NCBI RefSeq assembly: GCF_029267515.1
Contig: NZ_JAJUIS010000006.1
Coordinates: 107,867-171,866, forward strand
From: Seleniivibrio woodruffii
GTDB lineage: Bacteria; Chrysiogenota; Deferribacteres; Deferribacterales; Geovibrionaceae
Direction: 5' to 3'
Length of the DNA: 64,000 nucleotides
The translations under genes and the position numbers were made by a program. This document shows, one piece after another, positions 8,245 through 17,715 of the stretch (positions within the stretch are counted from its first letter, which is position 1; each line of letters opens with the position of its first letter). Below the pieces are notes generated by a model. That model was not told where the DNA came from and searched no databases. It worked only from the letters and a program-made list of their open reading frames with translations.

Positions 8245-9189
8245 TTATTTGGTAATTCGTTTTTCACGCCAGAATCGTATTGCTCCCGGATGCGGCGGCA
8301 CCATCATTTTTTCCATATCCGGATCCATGTGAATTTCCACAGCAGCGGGGTGCTGTGTGCTCATATAGCGTATTGAAGAAGGGTTGTAGATGATATCCAT
8401 CATTCTGCTTACGTCTTTTTCGGATGTATAAACGTTTGTCAGAAGTACAGCGTCCGCCTCAATAGTGTCTATGCTGTAACTGTTGCCGTAGGTTCCTTTG
8501 GGTATTTTTACCGCTCTGTAGTTAGGGCTGACAGCGAGAACTGTCTGCATATCTTTTTGCAGGCTGAGCAGTGCTGCCTTATTATCTGTTAGCATTTCTG
8601 ATACAGAGTTGTTGGGGATTCCGGCGAAAATCCACACGGCATCCACCATTCCTGATTTAAAAGCACTCTCTGCTTTGCGGTAACCGATGTAATAACGGGA
8701 GATGTTCTGCCATACCCCCATGTGCGAAAGTATCTTTTCCGCGCTGGACGCGGCTCCTGTTCCGGCTTCACCCACGGCAACTTTTTTCCCGCGGAGGTCT
8801 TTTATGCTTTTAATGCCTGAGTCTTTCTTGATGAGTATGTGTATCTTTCCGGTATAGAGCACGCCTGCACCGAAAATTTTATCGTATTTGGTTGAATCGC
8901 CCTTTAAAAGTCCCTTTCTTGCAAGGTCTATATCCGATGCGTATGCGATTGCGAAATTAGCCTGATTGTTTTGAAGAAGCCGTATATTATCAACAGAACC
9001 TTTTGTGGGAAAGGCTGTGATTTTCATTCCATATTTTTCGGCAAGTTTCGATATACCGTTGGCAAAATACATAAAAGTACCGCCGGATGGTCCGCCGCCG
9101 AAACCGAATTCTTTTGACACTGCCTGAGATGGCAGGCAGAAATAGAACAACGACAGAAGAAAAACGCATAATAAATAATGTTTTTTCAT
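8245..9189 (-). CDS. TAXI-family TRAP transporter solute-binding protein
   Basis: 314-residue periplasmic receptor with a cleavable signal peptide (MKKHYLLCVFLLSLFYF to about SQA). The mature start FGFGGGPSGGTFMYFANGI and the following KGSVDNIRLLQNNQANFAIAYASD are characteristic of TAXI proteins, which deliver organic acids or related solutes to DctM-type permeases. No fused or separate TRAP permease gene is adjacent, so it is an orphan receptor that must work with a distant permease or a different partner. The ligand is not predictable from sequence. Confidence 0.88.
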   Translation of the reverse strand: MKKHYLLCVFLLSLFYFCLPSQAVSKEFGFGGGPSGGTFMYFANGISKLAEKYGMKITAFPTKGSVDNIRLLQNNQANFAIAYASDIDLARKGLLKGDSTKYDKIFGAGVLYTGKIHILIKKDSGIKSIKDLRGKKVAVGEAGTGAASSAEKILSHMGVWQNISRYYIGYRKAESAFKSGMVDAVWIFAGIPNNSVSEMLTDNKAALLSLQKDMQTVLAVSPNYRAVKIPKGTYGNSYSIDTIEADAVLLTNVYTSEKDVSRMMDIIYNPSSIRYMSTQHPAAVEIHMDPDMEKMMVPPHPGAIRFWREKRITK

Positions 9190-9235
9190 AAATTTAGGCT
9201 ATCATCAAATTGTCGAAAAGACAATTTGAAAATGT

Positions 9236-9979
9236 TCACTTAGAAATAAAATCAGAAAAGTTAACGGTTAGACGCGATTCAGCAGTGAAGCCGTTAACGG
9301 TGGTCGATTTGCAATGGAGCATTATGCGGGTGTGTTCCGTGCCGCCGTATAGGGTGTCTCCGAGGATGGGGAATCCTATGTGGGAAAGATAGGCTCGCAA
9401 CTGGTGTCTTGTGGCTTTTTCCATATCAGCCTGCACAAGCGTCAGACCGTTTGAATATATTATGGGAATGAAAATTGTCCTGTTGCCTCCGTGCTCATCA
9501 CTGACTCTGACCTTTCGGCGTTTGTCAGCGTCTATTATATTGTCAATCGTGATGCTTTCACTCATTTCACCGCATACTACAGCAAGATAAGTCTTGCTTT
9601 GCAATATAACTTTTAAGTCTTTGTGCACGGCTGTTATCACACCGTCGGTCATATAGTCCAGACGGGAGATAAGGGTCAGGTCTGCATCGTAATTTTCTGC
9701 AATATCCTGAATGGTCGGTTCGTCATCCAATCTGTGACGTTCTGAGTGCATAAAAGCGGGTTTATCGAAAAACACAATGCCGCCGAAATCCGCCAAAAGA
9801 TACGGTTTCGGGTCAATTTTTAGTTTTTCAGGCAGTTTAAGCAGAAAATTTTCCTCAGGGGTGTCCGTGTCTTTGCGGACGACGGCACCATTGAGAGTTA
9901 CAAGACCCTCGTGGATATAGTCTTTGGCGCTTCTGACTGAAATTCCGTATTTTACCGACAGTTTTTTTGAAATTTTCAT
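9236..9979 (-). CDS. RluA-family pseudouridine synthase with S4 domain
   Basis: 247 residues. The N-terminal S4 RNA-binding domain covers about residues 1-50 (SVRSAKDYIHEGLVTLNG). The catalytic block carries Asp108 in ISRLDYMTDGVI, and the family C-terminal signature is RHQLRAYLSHIGFPILGDTLYGG. It should isomerise uridine in rRNA or tRNA. The catalytic motif RLDYMTDG departs from the usual RLDxxTSG (Ser to Asp), as in some divergent members, so the specific target is unclear. It lies 46 bases upstream of the TAXI gene on the same strand. Confidence 0.85.
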   Translation of the reverse strand: MKISKKLSVKYGISVRSAKDYIHEGLVTLNGAVVRKDTDTPEENFLLKLPEKLKIDPKPYLLADFGGIVFFDKPAFMHSERHRLDDEPTIQDIAENYDADLTLISRLDYMTDGVITAVHKDLKVILQSKTYLAVVCGEMSESITIDNIIDADKRRKVRVSDEHGGNRTIFIPIIYSNGLTLVQADMEKATRHQLRAYLSHIGFPILGDTLYGGTEHTRIMLHCKSTTVNGFTAESRLTVNFSDFISK

Positions 9980-10034
9980 ATAAATTTAATCTCACAGGCT
10001 TTAACTTTTTTCAAGATATGATATAAGGTTTTCT

Positions 10035-10814
10035 ATGTACGAATACAGATTTAAAAAATTATCGGATGAATCCGTTACAACACTGGAAGATATGGGTATA
10101 TATCCCATAGAGGAAGACTTCAAAGGACAGGACATCTGCTTTGTGGTCTACTACGGCGAAGGGCTTGAAAACATCATTAAAGACGAGTGGTATCAGAAGG
10201 TTGAGATTGACGAAACCGGATGGGATACCAAGTGGAAAGAGTTTATTAAGCCCGGAAACCTCACAGACAGTCTTAGATATATTTTCGACACGGACGCGGA
10301 ACCGGACAGCGAAACTATCATTATCAATCCGGCGATGGCGTTCGGCACCGGTACTCACCCCACGACACGCTGTGCGGCGAGACTGCTTGAGGATGTTGTG
10401 AGCGGAAAAACCGTTGCGGATGCTGGCTGCGGAAGCGGTATACTTGCAATCGCAGCATCTAAAAAAGGCGCGAAAGCCGTTTATGCTTTCGATATCGACC
10501 CCGACGCACTCGGCAATACACTTGAGAATATAGAGCTGAACAGAGCAGACAACGTTCAGGCATGGACAGGCGGAATAGAAAGCCTCGGCGTTAAGACCGA
10601 TGTTGTTGTTGCTAACATAATCACCAGCGTTCTGAAAATGATACATCCCGCCGTTCTCGAAATTAAGCCCGAATACATCGTCTATTCCGGTATACTGGCG
10701 GAAGAGTACGAAGAGTTCATGAAAGAAATAGATTTAACAGAATACGAAACAGTCCGGACCGCCAACGAGGCGGAATGGTGCGGGGTTCAGCTTAGATGCC
10801 GTACACAGCGGTAA
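10035..10814 (+). CDS. prmA: Ribosomal protein L11 methyltransferase
   Basis: SAM-dependent enzyme that trimethylates ribosomal protein L11. The 259-residue protein has the PrmA hallmark NPAMAFGTGTHPTTR followed by SAM-binding DAGCGSGILAIAASKKGA and AFDIDPDALGNTLENIELN, and VVANI in place of the NPPY-type motif. The N-terminal L11-recognition domain is present but short. It heads a plus-strand cluster of RNA and translation modification genes and overlaps the next gene by 19 bases. Confidence 0.93.
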   Translation: MYEYRFKKLSDESVTTLEDMGIYPIEEDFKGQDICFVVYYGEGLENIIKDEWYQKVEIDETGWDTKWKEFIKPGNLTDSLRYIFDTDAEPDSETIIINPAMAFGTGTHPTTRCAARLLEDVVSGKTVADAGCGSGILAIAASKKGAKAVYAFDIDPDALGNTLENIELNRADNVQAWTGGIESLGVKTDVVVANIITSVLKMIHPAVLEIKPEYIVYSGILAEEYEEFMKEIDLTEYETVRTANEAEWCGVQLRCRTQR

Positions 10815-11566
10815 TCGGCGATATACACGGCTGCATACGCACTCTCGACAGGCTTATCGACCGCATTGAGGCGCGATATTCGGATGTGAATTATATTTCG
10901 TTGGGCGACATTGTGGACAGAGGCGAATACAGCCTTGAGGTTACGCTCATGTTCATGGAGCTGCAAAGGCAGGGACGTTTTCGTATGCTCATGGGCAACC
11001 ATGAGGATATGATGCTGGATTATGCAGGTTTCTCCGCCATCTATGCCCCTAACGCATGGTTCGGCACAGGCGGCAAGCTGACAATCTCTTCTTTCAGCAA
11101 AAGGGCGCTGGACACGAAACTTACCCTCGGAACCATAAAAAATATCGATTTTATGCCTTATCTTGAGCCTTACAGAGATTTTTTCCTTGGCGCTGAGATG
11201 TATTTCGGCTACGACTATCCGCGTAACAACTTCATGTTTTCCCATGCCGGGCTGGGACCGTCGAACGGAAAAGCGGGCAGGGTTACAGAGTACAGCAACC
11301 GGAAAGATTACCTTTACATCTGGTCGCGGGACACCGACAAAAGCACACAGAAGCATTTCGGATATACGATGGTTCACGGGCACACCCCCGTTAAAAAGAT
11401 AGACCCTCAGCATAACCCCAGAATGCCTTATGTGAACAGGAACAAGTCAGGGGAACTGGTCTCAGTTAATCTTGATACAGGCTGCGTGTACGGTTATGCA
11501 CTCAGCGCTATGGTCATTGACGATGCGGGGGATTTTGAGTTTGTCAGCGAGAGGTGCATGGATTGA
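10796..11566 (+). CDS. PPP-type metallophosphatase (PrpA/ApaH-like)
   Basis: 256-residue phosphoesterase of the bacterial serine/threonine phosphatase and diadenosine tetraphosphatase superfamily. Motifs in order: GDIHGC at about 8-13, LGDIVDRG, GNHEDMMLD, FSHAG and VHGHTPV. These supply the two-metal centre. The protein lacks features that decide between protein phosphatase and ApaH activity; the length and the GNHEDM motif fit PrpA-like enzymes. It overlaps prmA upstream and rsmE downstream, so it belongs to the same operon. Confidence 0.85.
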   Translation: MPYTAVIGDIHGCIRTLDRLIDRIEARYSDVNYISLGDIVDRGEYSLEVTLMFMELQRQGRFRMLMGNHEDMMLDYAGFSAIYAPNAWFGTGGKLTISSFSKRALDTKLTLGTIKNIDFMPYLEPYRDFFLGAEMYFGYDYPRNNFMFSHAGLGPSNGKAGRVTEYSNRKDYLYIWSRDTDKSTQKHFGYTMVHGHTPVKKIDPQHNPRMPYVNRNKSGELVSVNLDTGCVYGYALSAMVIDDAGDFEFVSERCMD

Positions 11567-12249
11567 AACGGATATTTTACGAAGGGCGCATTAACGGCAC
11601 ATTCACCCTTGATGGGGACGTTTTCCATTACCTGAAAAACGTCGTTCGTGCGAAAGAGGGCGATGCGCTGGGTGTTCTCACGCCTTCGCAGTATGCGAAG
11701 TGTACCATCGCGGAGATGGGCAAACGTTCTGCGTCCGTGCGTGCGGATATGGTGAGGGATGCGAAGCGCCACGATTACAGGCTAAAAGTTTACCAGTGCC
11801 TTCTGAAACGGGAATATATGGATTTTGCCCTTGAGAAATACAGCGAACTTGGAGCGACTGAGATTATTCCGGTGGTGAGCAGCAGAAGCCTTAACGAGCT
11901 GAAAGACAAGACCCGTGAAAGGTTCACCGATATAGCTGTAAAGGCGGTTTTACAGTCGGAGAATGAGCAGCTTCCGATCATCGGCGACAGTGTTGATATC
12001 TCTGATATAACTCCTGACGGAACAGAGAACGTCGTTTTTTACGAGCGGGCGGAGACTGTCGGTATGCCTGCGGTTTCAAAAGATATGTGCATTGTAATAG
12101 GACCGGAGGGCGGGTTCACCGCCGAAGAGGTGGCTATGCTTGCATTGAAGGGATTTAATGTTGTGAAGCCCATTGAGCAGATTCTGAAAGCGGAGACGGC
12201 ATCCGTGGTGTTTACCGGATACGTCCGCATGATGCAGGATAATATATGA
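11563..12249 (+). CDS. rsmE: 16S rRNA m3U1498 methyltransferase
   Basis: Methylates N3 of U1498 in 16S rRNA. About 228 residues; SPOUT fold with a C-terminal trefoil knot (VIGPEGGFTAEEV and ILKAETASVVFTGYV). The start is chosen at TTG 11563, where the family N-terminus KRIFYEG begins. It overlaps the previous stop as TTGA and has GAGAGG eight bases upstream; a GTG at 11554 would add three residues. The stop overlaps tadA as ATGA. Confidence 0.92.
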   Translation: MKRIFYEGRINGTFTLDGDVFHYLKNVVRAKEGDALGVLTPSQYAKCTIAEMGKRSASVRADMVRDAKRHDYRLKVYQCLLKREYMDFALEKYSELGATEIIPVVSSRSLNELKDKTRERFTDIAVKAVLQSENEQLPIIGDSVDISDITPDGTENVVFYERAETVGMPAVSKDMCIVIGPEGGFTAEEVAMLALKGFNVVKPIEQILKAETASVVFTGYVRMMQDNI

Positions 12250-12713
12250 CTTTCACTGCTGACGATGAAAAATTTATGCGGCTTGCCATAGAGCAGGCGA
12301 GGCTGGCAGAGGCTGAAGGGGAAGTGCCTATCGGCGCGGTTGTCGTATGCAGCGGTGAGGTGATAGGGCGCGGATACAACCGCAAAAATTCCGGTAAATC
12401 AGCGCTGAAACACGCGGAAATAGTAGCTATTGAGGACGCATCGAAAGTCATAGGCGATTGGCGTCTGGACGAGTGTTCACTGTACGTCACCCTTGAACCG
12501 TGTCTCATGTGTGCGGGAGCCATTATCCATGCCCGTGTGCGCAACGTATTTTTCGGGACGACAGAGCCTAAGTTCGGCGGTGTTGTTTCATTGGCGCACA
12601 CTTTTGACATAGAGAAGCTGAACCACAAAGTAAACTATGCCGGCGGACTTTTTGCCGAAGAGATATCCGCCATGATGAAAGCCTTTTTCAGAAATATCAG
12701 GAACGGGGTGTAA
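12246..12713 (+). CDS. tadA: tRNA-specific adenosine deaminase
   Basis: Converts A34 to inosine in tRNA-Arg(ACG). The 155-residue deaminase has the zinc site HAEIVAIEDA (His-Ala-Glu) and PCLMCAGAI (PCxxC), and the N-terminus FMRLAIEQARLAEAEGEVPIGAVVV is typical of TadA rather than cytidine deaminases. Its start overlaps the rsmE stop. The 3' end overlaps the convergent PAS gene by 17 bases, with no room for a separate terminator. Confidence 0.94.
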   Translation: MTFTADDEKFMRLAIEQARLAEAEGEVPIGAVVVCSGEVIGRGYNRKNSGKSALKHAEIVAIEDASKVIGDWRLDECSLYVTLEPCLMCAGAIIHARVRNVFFGTTEPKFGGVVSLAHTFDIEKLNHKVNYAGGLFAEEISAMMKAFFRNIRNGV

Positions 12714-13062
12714 CGTCCCTGACAATAGCTGTGAATCCGGCGTTTCTGCCGCCTTCTTCTATAATCTGTATGGAAAATTCAATTATCAGCTTTTCACCGT
12801 TCTTTTTGATAGCAGGGACCTTCAGCATTTTGCCGTGGTAGGATGTTTCTCCGGTGTCGAGCACCCTTTCCCATCCTTTCCAGTGTCTTTCCCTGTGTTT
12901 TTCGGGAATGATGATATTCAGACTGCCACCCAGCGCTTCGAAATGAGAGAATCCGAAAATACGCCCGCAGCCGTCGTTCCAGTAACGTATTATACCGTTT
13001 TCATCAACATACATTATGCCGTCGTCCGCCTTTTCTGCCATTTGTCTGAGAAAATCAGTCAT
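12697..13062 (-). CDS. Stand-alone PAS domain protein
   Basis: 121 residues consisting of essentially one PAS domain: MADKADDGIMYVDENGIIRYWND-like start, GRIFGFSHFEALG, and a C-terminal VRDVTPRS that in larger proteins leads into a kinase or GGDEF domain. No output domain is fused and none is adjacent in frame, so it must act in trans, bind a small ligand, or be a remnant. There is no obvious haem ligand that can be assigned by eye. It converges on tadA, overlapping it by 17 bases. Confidence 0.8.
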   Translation of the reverse strand: MTDFLRQMAEKADDGIMYVDENGIIRYWNDGCGRIFGFSHFEALGGSLNIIIPEKHRERHWKGWERVLDTGETSYHGKMLKVPAIKKNGEKLIIEFSIQIIEEGGRNAGFTAIVRDVTPRS

Positions 13063-13132
13063 ATATCACCTCACATCAATACGATAGTGAGATGCGGTGT
13101 AAATTGCAAATTAAGTTTGTTAAGAGAATACT

Positions 13133-15079
13133 TTACATGAAAAACTGGGGGTCGCGGTCAAACTTGATGCGAAGGGTGGACTTCATGTTCTCCTTTAAGG
13201 ATTTTGAGGCGATGTTAATGAGTCTGGACATTTCCGTATTTGTCTTTGTTTTTATAACCATTCCATAGCGGTAGCGGTTGGATATTTTGTATACAGGAGC
13301 CTGTGCGGGATAAAATATCTCCGCGTCATTTGCGGCACTTTTAAGGATGCCGTAAACGTGCATTGCCGCTTCCTTAACCGTTTCTTCTTTTGCATGTGAA
13401 AGGGTTACGCGGCACATCTTTGCGAAAGGGGGATAGCTGAATAGTTTCCGGCGTATAAGTTCCTGTTCGTAAAATCCTGAATCTGAGCAGTTAAGGTGAG
13501 TGAACACTTCTGTTTCCGGCGCATAGGTCTGGATTATCACCTTACCCTTTTTTGCCGCGCGTCCGGCACGACCTGCAACCTGAACAAGAAGCTGGTATGC
13601 ACGCTCCTTAGCCCTGAAGTCCGGCAGACCGAACATGTTGTCTATGTTTATGACACCGGCAAGTGTGACGTTGCCGAAATCAAGCCCTTTTGCCACAAGC
13701 TGCGTGCCCGCCATAATGGAGTATACACCCGTTTCAAAATCTTTCAGCATCTTCGAGAGCTGTTTATATGTGGCGGCGTTCTCTGTGTCCAGCCGCAGTA
13801 TTTTTTTGTCGAACAGATTTTCCAGAGCTTCCGCAACCTTTTCCGTACCAGCTCCATATTCTTTTATGTCGTCACTTCCGCATTTGGAGCATTTCGGTCT
13901 GCGTACCTCCTGCGAACAGTAGTTGCACTTGCAAAGCCCCTTGGATTTATAATATGTCAATGCCACGGAGCAGTTTGAGCACATGAGCATTTCGCCGCAC
14001 GACTGGCAGTAGAGCGTATGTGAATAGCCTTTGCGGTTTATGAGAAGTATCGCCTGCTCGCCCCTTTCAACAGTTTTGTATAGCTCGCTGTAAAGCCTTT
14101 CGGAAAGGATTCCGGCGATGGGTTCCACCTTTTTCATGTCGACAATTTCAATGTCGGGCATCTCGGCTTCAGGTCTGCATGGGATGGTATGAAGTTTATA
14201 TCTGCCGCTTGCGGCGTTCTGCCAGCTTTCGACGGAAGGTGTTGCACTGGAGAGAATTATCGGTATATCAAGTATCTTGGCATAAAGCACAGCCATATCC
14301 CGCAGCTGATATGGAGGCATCTCCTCCTGCTTATAGCTGGATTCATGCTCTTCGTCCACTATGATAAGCCCTATATCGTCCGAGGGAAGGAAGAGTGCGC
14401 TTCTTGCGCCCAGAAGCATTTGCAGTTCGCCTTTTGCGAACGCCCAGAAAGTGTCCGTGCGTTTTTTAGGAGTCTTTTTGCTGTGATAAGACATAACGTC
14501 GAAGCCGATACGCCTTGAGAGCCGCTCCTCCATCTGTGGGGTGAGGGATATTTCAGGCACCAGATACATCACTTTTTTACCCTGCGCAATCACCTCTTTG
14601 GCAAGCTCTATGAATATCTCTGTCTTGCCGCTGCCGGTTACGCCGTGGACTAGATGAACTGAAAAGCCTTTGTCCAACTCCGGCAGGATTGATTCATATA
14701 CGGGTATCTGGTGCTGATTAAGGGTGATGTCTTTGCGGTCGTAAGTTTTGATTTCGGGATTAACCTGAGGGGATTCCAGAACCGCACCGGATATGATTCC
14801 GCCAAGCACCGCGCCCGGTTCAGTGCAGTAATACTCTCCTATCATACGCAGAAACCGGAGATATTTTTCACCGAAAAGGGGGGAATCATCAGGGATAGAC
14901 GTTATGTTTCTGTAGTTTATATCGGGCAGTGGTGTGATGTTCTCACCTGTGACAATCCCGTAAAGCTCTCTTTTTCCCAGCGGGACCTTAACCCTTTGTC
15001 CAGCCGGAATTTCAGCTTCACTGGTATAGGTGTATATGCCCCCCGTCGGAACGGGGAGCAGAACATCATAATATTTCAT
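13133..15079 (-). CDS. priA: Primosomal helicase PriA
   Basis: 648-residue DEXH helicase that reloads the replisome at stalled forks. Walker A is HGVTGSGKTEIF, Walker B DEEHESSYKQEE. The zinc-binding insertion has four CxxC pairs (CQSC, CSNC, CNYC, CSKC) near residues 355-400, and the C-terminal helicase motif AGTQLVAKGLDFGNVTLAGV is present. Length is slightly below the E. coli protein but all domains are visible. It is the last gene of the eight-gene operon and its start overlaps the acyl-CoA synthetase stop. Confidence 0.95.
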   Translation of the reverse strand: MKYYDVLLPVPTGGIYTYTSEAEIPAGQRVKVPLGKRELYGIVTGENITPLPDINYRNITSIPDDSPLFGEKYLRFLRMIGEYYCTEPGAVLGGIISGAVLESPQVNPEIKTYDRKDITLNQHQIPVYESILPELDKGFSVHLVHGVTGSGKTEIFIELAKEVIAQGKKVMYLVPEISLTPQMEERLSRRIGFDVMSYHSKKTPKKRTDTFWAFAKGELQMLLGARSALFLPSDDIGLIIVDEEHESSYKQEEMPPYQLRDMAVLYAKILDIPIILSSATPSVESWQNAASGRYKLHTIPCRPEAEMPDIEIVDMKKVEPIAGILSERLYSELYKTVERGEQAILLINRKGYSHTLYCQSCGEMLMCSNCSVALTYYKSKGLCKCNYCSQEVRRPKCSKCGSDDIKEYGAGTEKVAEALENLFDKKILRLDTENAATYKQLSKMLKDFETGVYSIMAGTQLVAKGLDFGNVTLAGVINIDNMFGLPDFRAKERAYQLLVQVAGRAGRAAKKGKVIIQTYAPETEVFTHLNCSDSGFYEQELIRRKLFSYPPFAKMCRVTLSHAKEETVKEAAMHVYGILKSAANDAEIFYPAQAPVYKISNRYRYGMVIKTKTNTEMSRLINIASKSLKENMKSTLRIKFDRDPQFFM

Positions 15080-16611
15080 ACTCCGAGAACTCTTCTTTTC
15101 AGCTCCCTTTTAAGAACTTTGCCTGTGGCTGTCATGGGCATATCGTGGCACTCCTGCACCTGTTTTGGTATTTTGAAATGTGCAAGAAACTGGCGCAGAT
15201 ACGCTTTTATCTCTTTTTCGTTTATGTTCATGCCTGCTTTCGGTTTTATGTATGCAACAGGTATCTCGCCGCTGTTTCTGTCGGGTAGACCGATTACGGC
15301 AGCCGCGTCCACACTGGGGTGTTTGTGCAGATGTTCTTCTATTTCGCGGGGATACACGTTTATTCCTTTGACGATTATAAGGTCTTTCTTACGGTCAACT
15401 ATATAGATGAAACCGTCCTCGTCTATCTTTGCAAGGTCTCCTGTGAAAAGCCAGCCGTTGCGGAGGGTCATATCAGTGAGACCGGGCATGTTCCAATATC
15501 CTTTCATAACGTTGGGACCTTTGACGATAAGCTCGCCGACCTCTCCTGCGGGCAGTTCCAGTTCGTTTTCGTTAACTACCTTCACCTCAACTCCGTCCAG
15601 AGCGGGACCAACGGACATGGGTTTCTGATAATCCAGCTTGTTCACGCTGACCACCGGTGATGCCTCGGAAAGTCCGTAGCCCTCTATGATGGGGTGCCTG
15701 AATTTTTCTCTGAATCTGACCAGAGTATCTTCGGGCAGTGGGGCGCCTCCGCTCACATGGAGCTTTACAGGGTAGAAGAATTTTATGAACCAGCCGGGCA
15801 TCTTCGCTCTGAGAAGCGCAGTGTATACCTGCGGAACTCCGAGGAAGAAAGTCGGGCGCTGGAACAGCAGTATGTTGCGGAACGATTTCTTTTTAAGGTC
15901 GTTCACGCTGCCGAGAATTATTATGGATGAACCCACATATGTGGGGAGAAGTACGCATGTCATGAGTGCATATGAGTGAAAAGAAGGAAGAAAAAGAAGA
16001 AAAACGTCGTTGTATGTAACGTGGAAACGCATGAGGCAGGCATAGGCATTCGCCGTCATATTCGCATGGGTGAGCATCGCTCCCTTCGGGTGTCCCGTTG
16101 TGCCTGACGAGTATACGAAGACCGCGAGATCTTCATGTGAGATGCTTATTCCACGTTTGGAGTCGGTCATTTTTGTAATGAGCTTAAAGATATTTTCCGA
16201 CATAAACTTTGTGTCTTCGTATGCCATAACTGTTTTAAGTGTGGGGCACTTTTCTGTTATGCCGTCGGCAACTTCGGCAAAGTCTGCAGAGGTTATGAAA
16301 AGTTTCGCTTCGGAATCGTTTATGATGTATGCCACTTCTTCGCGGATGAAAAAGGTGTTTATGGGTATGCAGATGCAGCCCGCTTTCAATATTCCGAAAA
16401 AGCTGATGAAAAACTCAGGGCTGTTTTCAAGCATGAGACAGATTCTGTCGCCCTTGTTAAACCCCCTCGTGGTGAGGAGGTTTGCAAATTTCTGTGCCTT
16501 TGAATTTATTTCCCTGTAGCTGAATTTCTCTTTGCCGTAAATAAGATATTTCTTTCCGCCCCGTTCGGCGGCTTGTGTTTCAAGGGTTTCGTGTACCAGA
16601 TTAATAGGCAT
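15076..16611 (-). CDS. AMP-forming acyl-CoA synthetase, long-chain type
   Basis: 511-residue ANL-superfamily enzyme that activates a carboxylic acid to acyl-AMP and then acyl-CoA. Motifs: the phosphate loop YSSGTTGHPKGAML, the adenylate-binding EGYGLSEASPV, TGDLAKIDEDGFIYIVDR, and the C-terminal hinge with catalytic Lys near the end (TATGKVLKREL). Similarity is to FadD-like fatty acyl-CoA ligases; the chain length preference is not certain. Placed between maf and priA with overlaps of 4 to 11 bases on both sides. Confidence 0.88.
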   Translation of the reverse strand: MPINLVHETLETQAAERGGKKYLIYGKEKFSYREINSKAQKFANLLTTRGFNKGDRICLMLENSPEFFISFFGILKAGCICIPINTFFIREEVAYIINDSEAKLFITSADFAEVADGITEKCPTLKTVMAYEDTKFMSENIFKLITKMTDSKRGISISHEDLAVFVYSSGTTGHPKGAMLTHANMTANAYACLMRFHVTYNDVFLLFLPSFHSYALMTCVLLPTYVGSSIIILGSVNDLKKKSFRNILLFQRPTFFLGVPQVYTALLRAKMPGWFIKFFYPVKLHVSGGAPLPEDTLVRFREKFRHPIIEGYGLSEASPVVSVNKLDYQKPMSVGPALDGVEVKVVNENELELPAGEVGELIVKGPNVMKGYWNMPGLTDMTLRNGWLFTGDLAKIDEDGFIYIVDRKKDLIIVKGINVYPREIEEHLHKHPSVDAAAVIGLPDRNSGEIPVAYIKPKAGMNINEKEIKAYLRQFLAHFKIPKQVQECHDMPMTATGKVLKRELKRRVLGV

Positions 16612-17194
16612 TCAGTCCTCCGGGTCTGACGCCGAATTTGATAAGCCTTTCGAAAAGCTCGGAAACGGGCAGCCCCACAACATTATCGTAACAGCCGTCA
16701 ATCTTTTCAACCATGAGGCATCCCTTGCCCTGAACAGCGTATGAACCCGCTTTGTCCAGCGGCTCTTCTGTTGCGATGTACCATTTGATAAAGCTGTCGC
16801 TGTAATTTTTGAAATAAACGTCGGTGGTGCGGTGAAATCTTTCACAGACTCCCGCACGCTTGTTTATGATGGCAACTCCGGTTGTCACCTGATGTTTTTT
16901 GCCTCTGAGAAAACGCAGAGCGTCGTATATGTCCTCTTCGCTTTTGGGCTTGCCGAAGATGCGTCCTTCGCAGGAAACTATTGTGTCCGCGGCAATGATG
17001 AACGCTTCATCGTATATGTTTGCCACATCGTATCCCTTCATGGCTGCGTTTTTAATAGTGAGGTCACCCGCAGGTATTTCGGGGTTCATATCCTCTTTCG
17101 CTGTGGATGTAACATATTGGAAGTTGATGCCGAGTCTTGTCATAAGTTCCCTGCGTCTGGGGGAACCGCTTGCGAGTATTACTTTCTGAAACAT
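16601..17194 (-). CDS. maf: Maf-family nucleotide pyrophosphatase
   Basis: House-cleaning NTP pyrophosphatase that hydrolyses non-canonical or canonical dTTP/UTP-type nucleotides. The ATG at 17194 gives the canonical N-terminus ILASGSPRRRELM; the frame is open 30 codons further upstream but that part overlaps the Gx gene and has no family similarity. The 197-residue protein also shows DTIVSCEGRIFGKP and a central GVAI strand, and ends close to the GLPVSEL signature. It overlaps its neighbours on both sides. Confidence 0.93.
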   Translation of the reverse strand: MFQKVILASGSPRRRELMTRLGINFQYVTSTAKEDMNPEIPAGDLTIKNAAMKGYDVANIYDEAFIIAADTIVSCEGRIFGKPKSEEDIYDALRFLRGKKHQVTTGVAIINKRAGVCERFHRTTDVYFKNYSDSFIKWYIATEEPLDKAGSYAVQGKGCLMVEKIDGCYDNVVGLPVSELFERLIKFGVRPGGLNAY

Positions 17195-17715
17195 GAGATG
17201 CACCTTTCGTCCTCTCTTATATTGTTTATTATGACCCGCGTGATGTATCCGGTGAGCACACCTGTCAGCACGGAGAAAAAGCAAAAATAGGGTAATAGGT
17301 TATAAATCGCATCGGCCTTGATGTAAAGATTTTTTACCACGAAGAACTGTGTACATATATGCGCAACCGCTCCCAGAGCGCCTATGGAGAGTGGTGTTGT
17401 GAACCTGCGCATAAGAAAAAATGAAAGCCCCATAACCACTGTCGCCGCCAGTGTTGAGGGCAGGGCGATGGACATTTTTACGATGAGGTTCCCTGTCAGA
17501 AGCGGCACAAGGATGGCTTTTGTAACAGCCACATACATCGCCGCAGGAAAGTCTATCAGATAGAGACAGAGCATTATTCCGACGTTTGAAAGCCCGATGC
17601 GCACACCAGGCACAGGAAGTGCGATAAACGATTCCAAAACGCCAAGTGCGACTGTAAGAGCCGCAAAAAGCCCCGTCATGGCAAGTCTGTTGTGATTATT
17701 GGGAGATGGCGTCAT
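17179..17715 (-). CDS. Gx transporter family membrane protein
   Basis: 178-residue integral membrane protein with about five hydrophobic segments, recognised as the Gx transporter family (also annotated heptaprenyl diphosphate synthase component I). Characteristic stretches are VRIGLSNVGIML and ALPSTLAATVVMG. The transported compound is not firmly known. Members often sit beside NusG-II proteins, ApbE and polyprenyl synthases, exactly as here, which suggests a role in membrane quinone or flavin biology. Start and stop overlap the neighbouring genes. Confidence 0.8.
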   Translation of the reverse strand: MTPSPNNHNRLAMTGLFAALTVALGVLESFIALPVPGVRIGLSNVGIMLCLYLIDFPAAMYVAVTKAILVPLLTGNLIVKMSIALPSTLAATVVMGLSFFLMRRFTTPLSIGALGAVAHICTQFFVVKNLYIKADAIYNLLPYFCFFSVLTGVLTGYITRVIINNIREDERCISCFRK

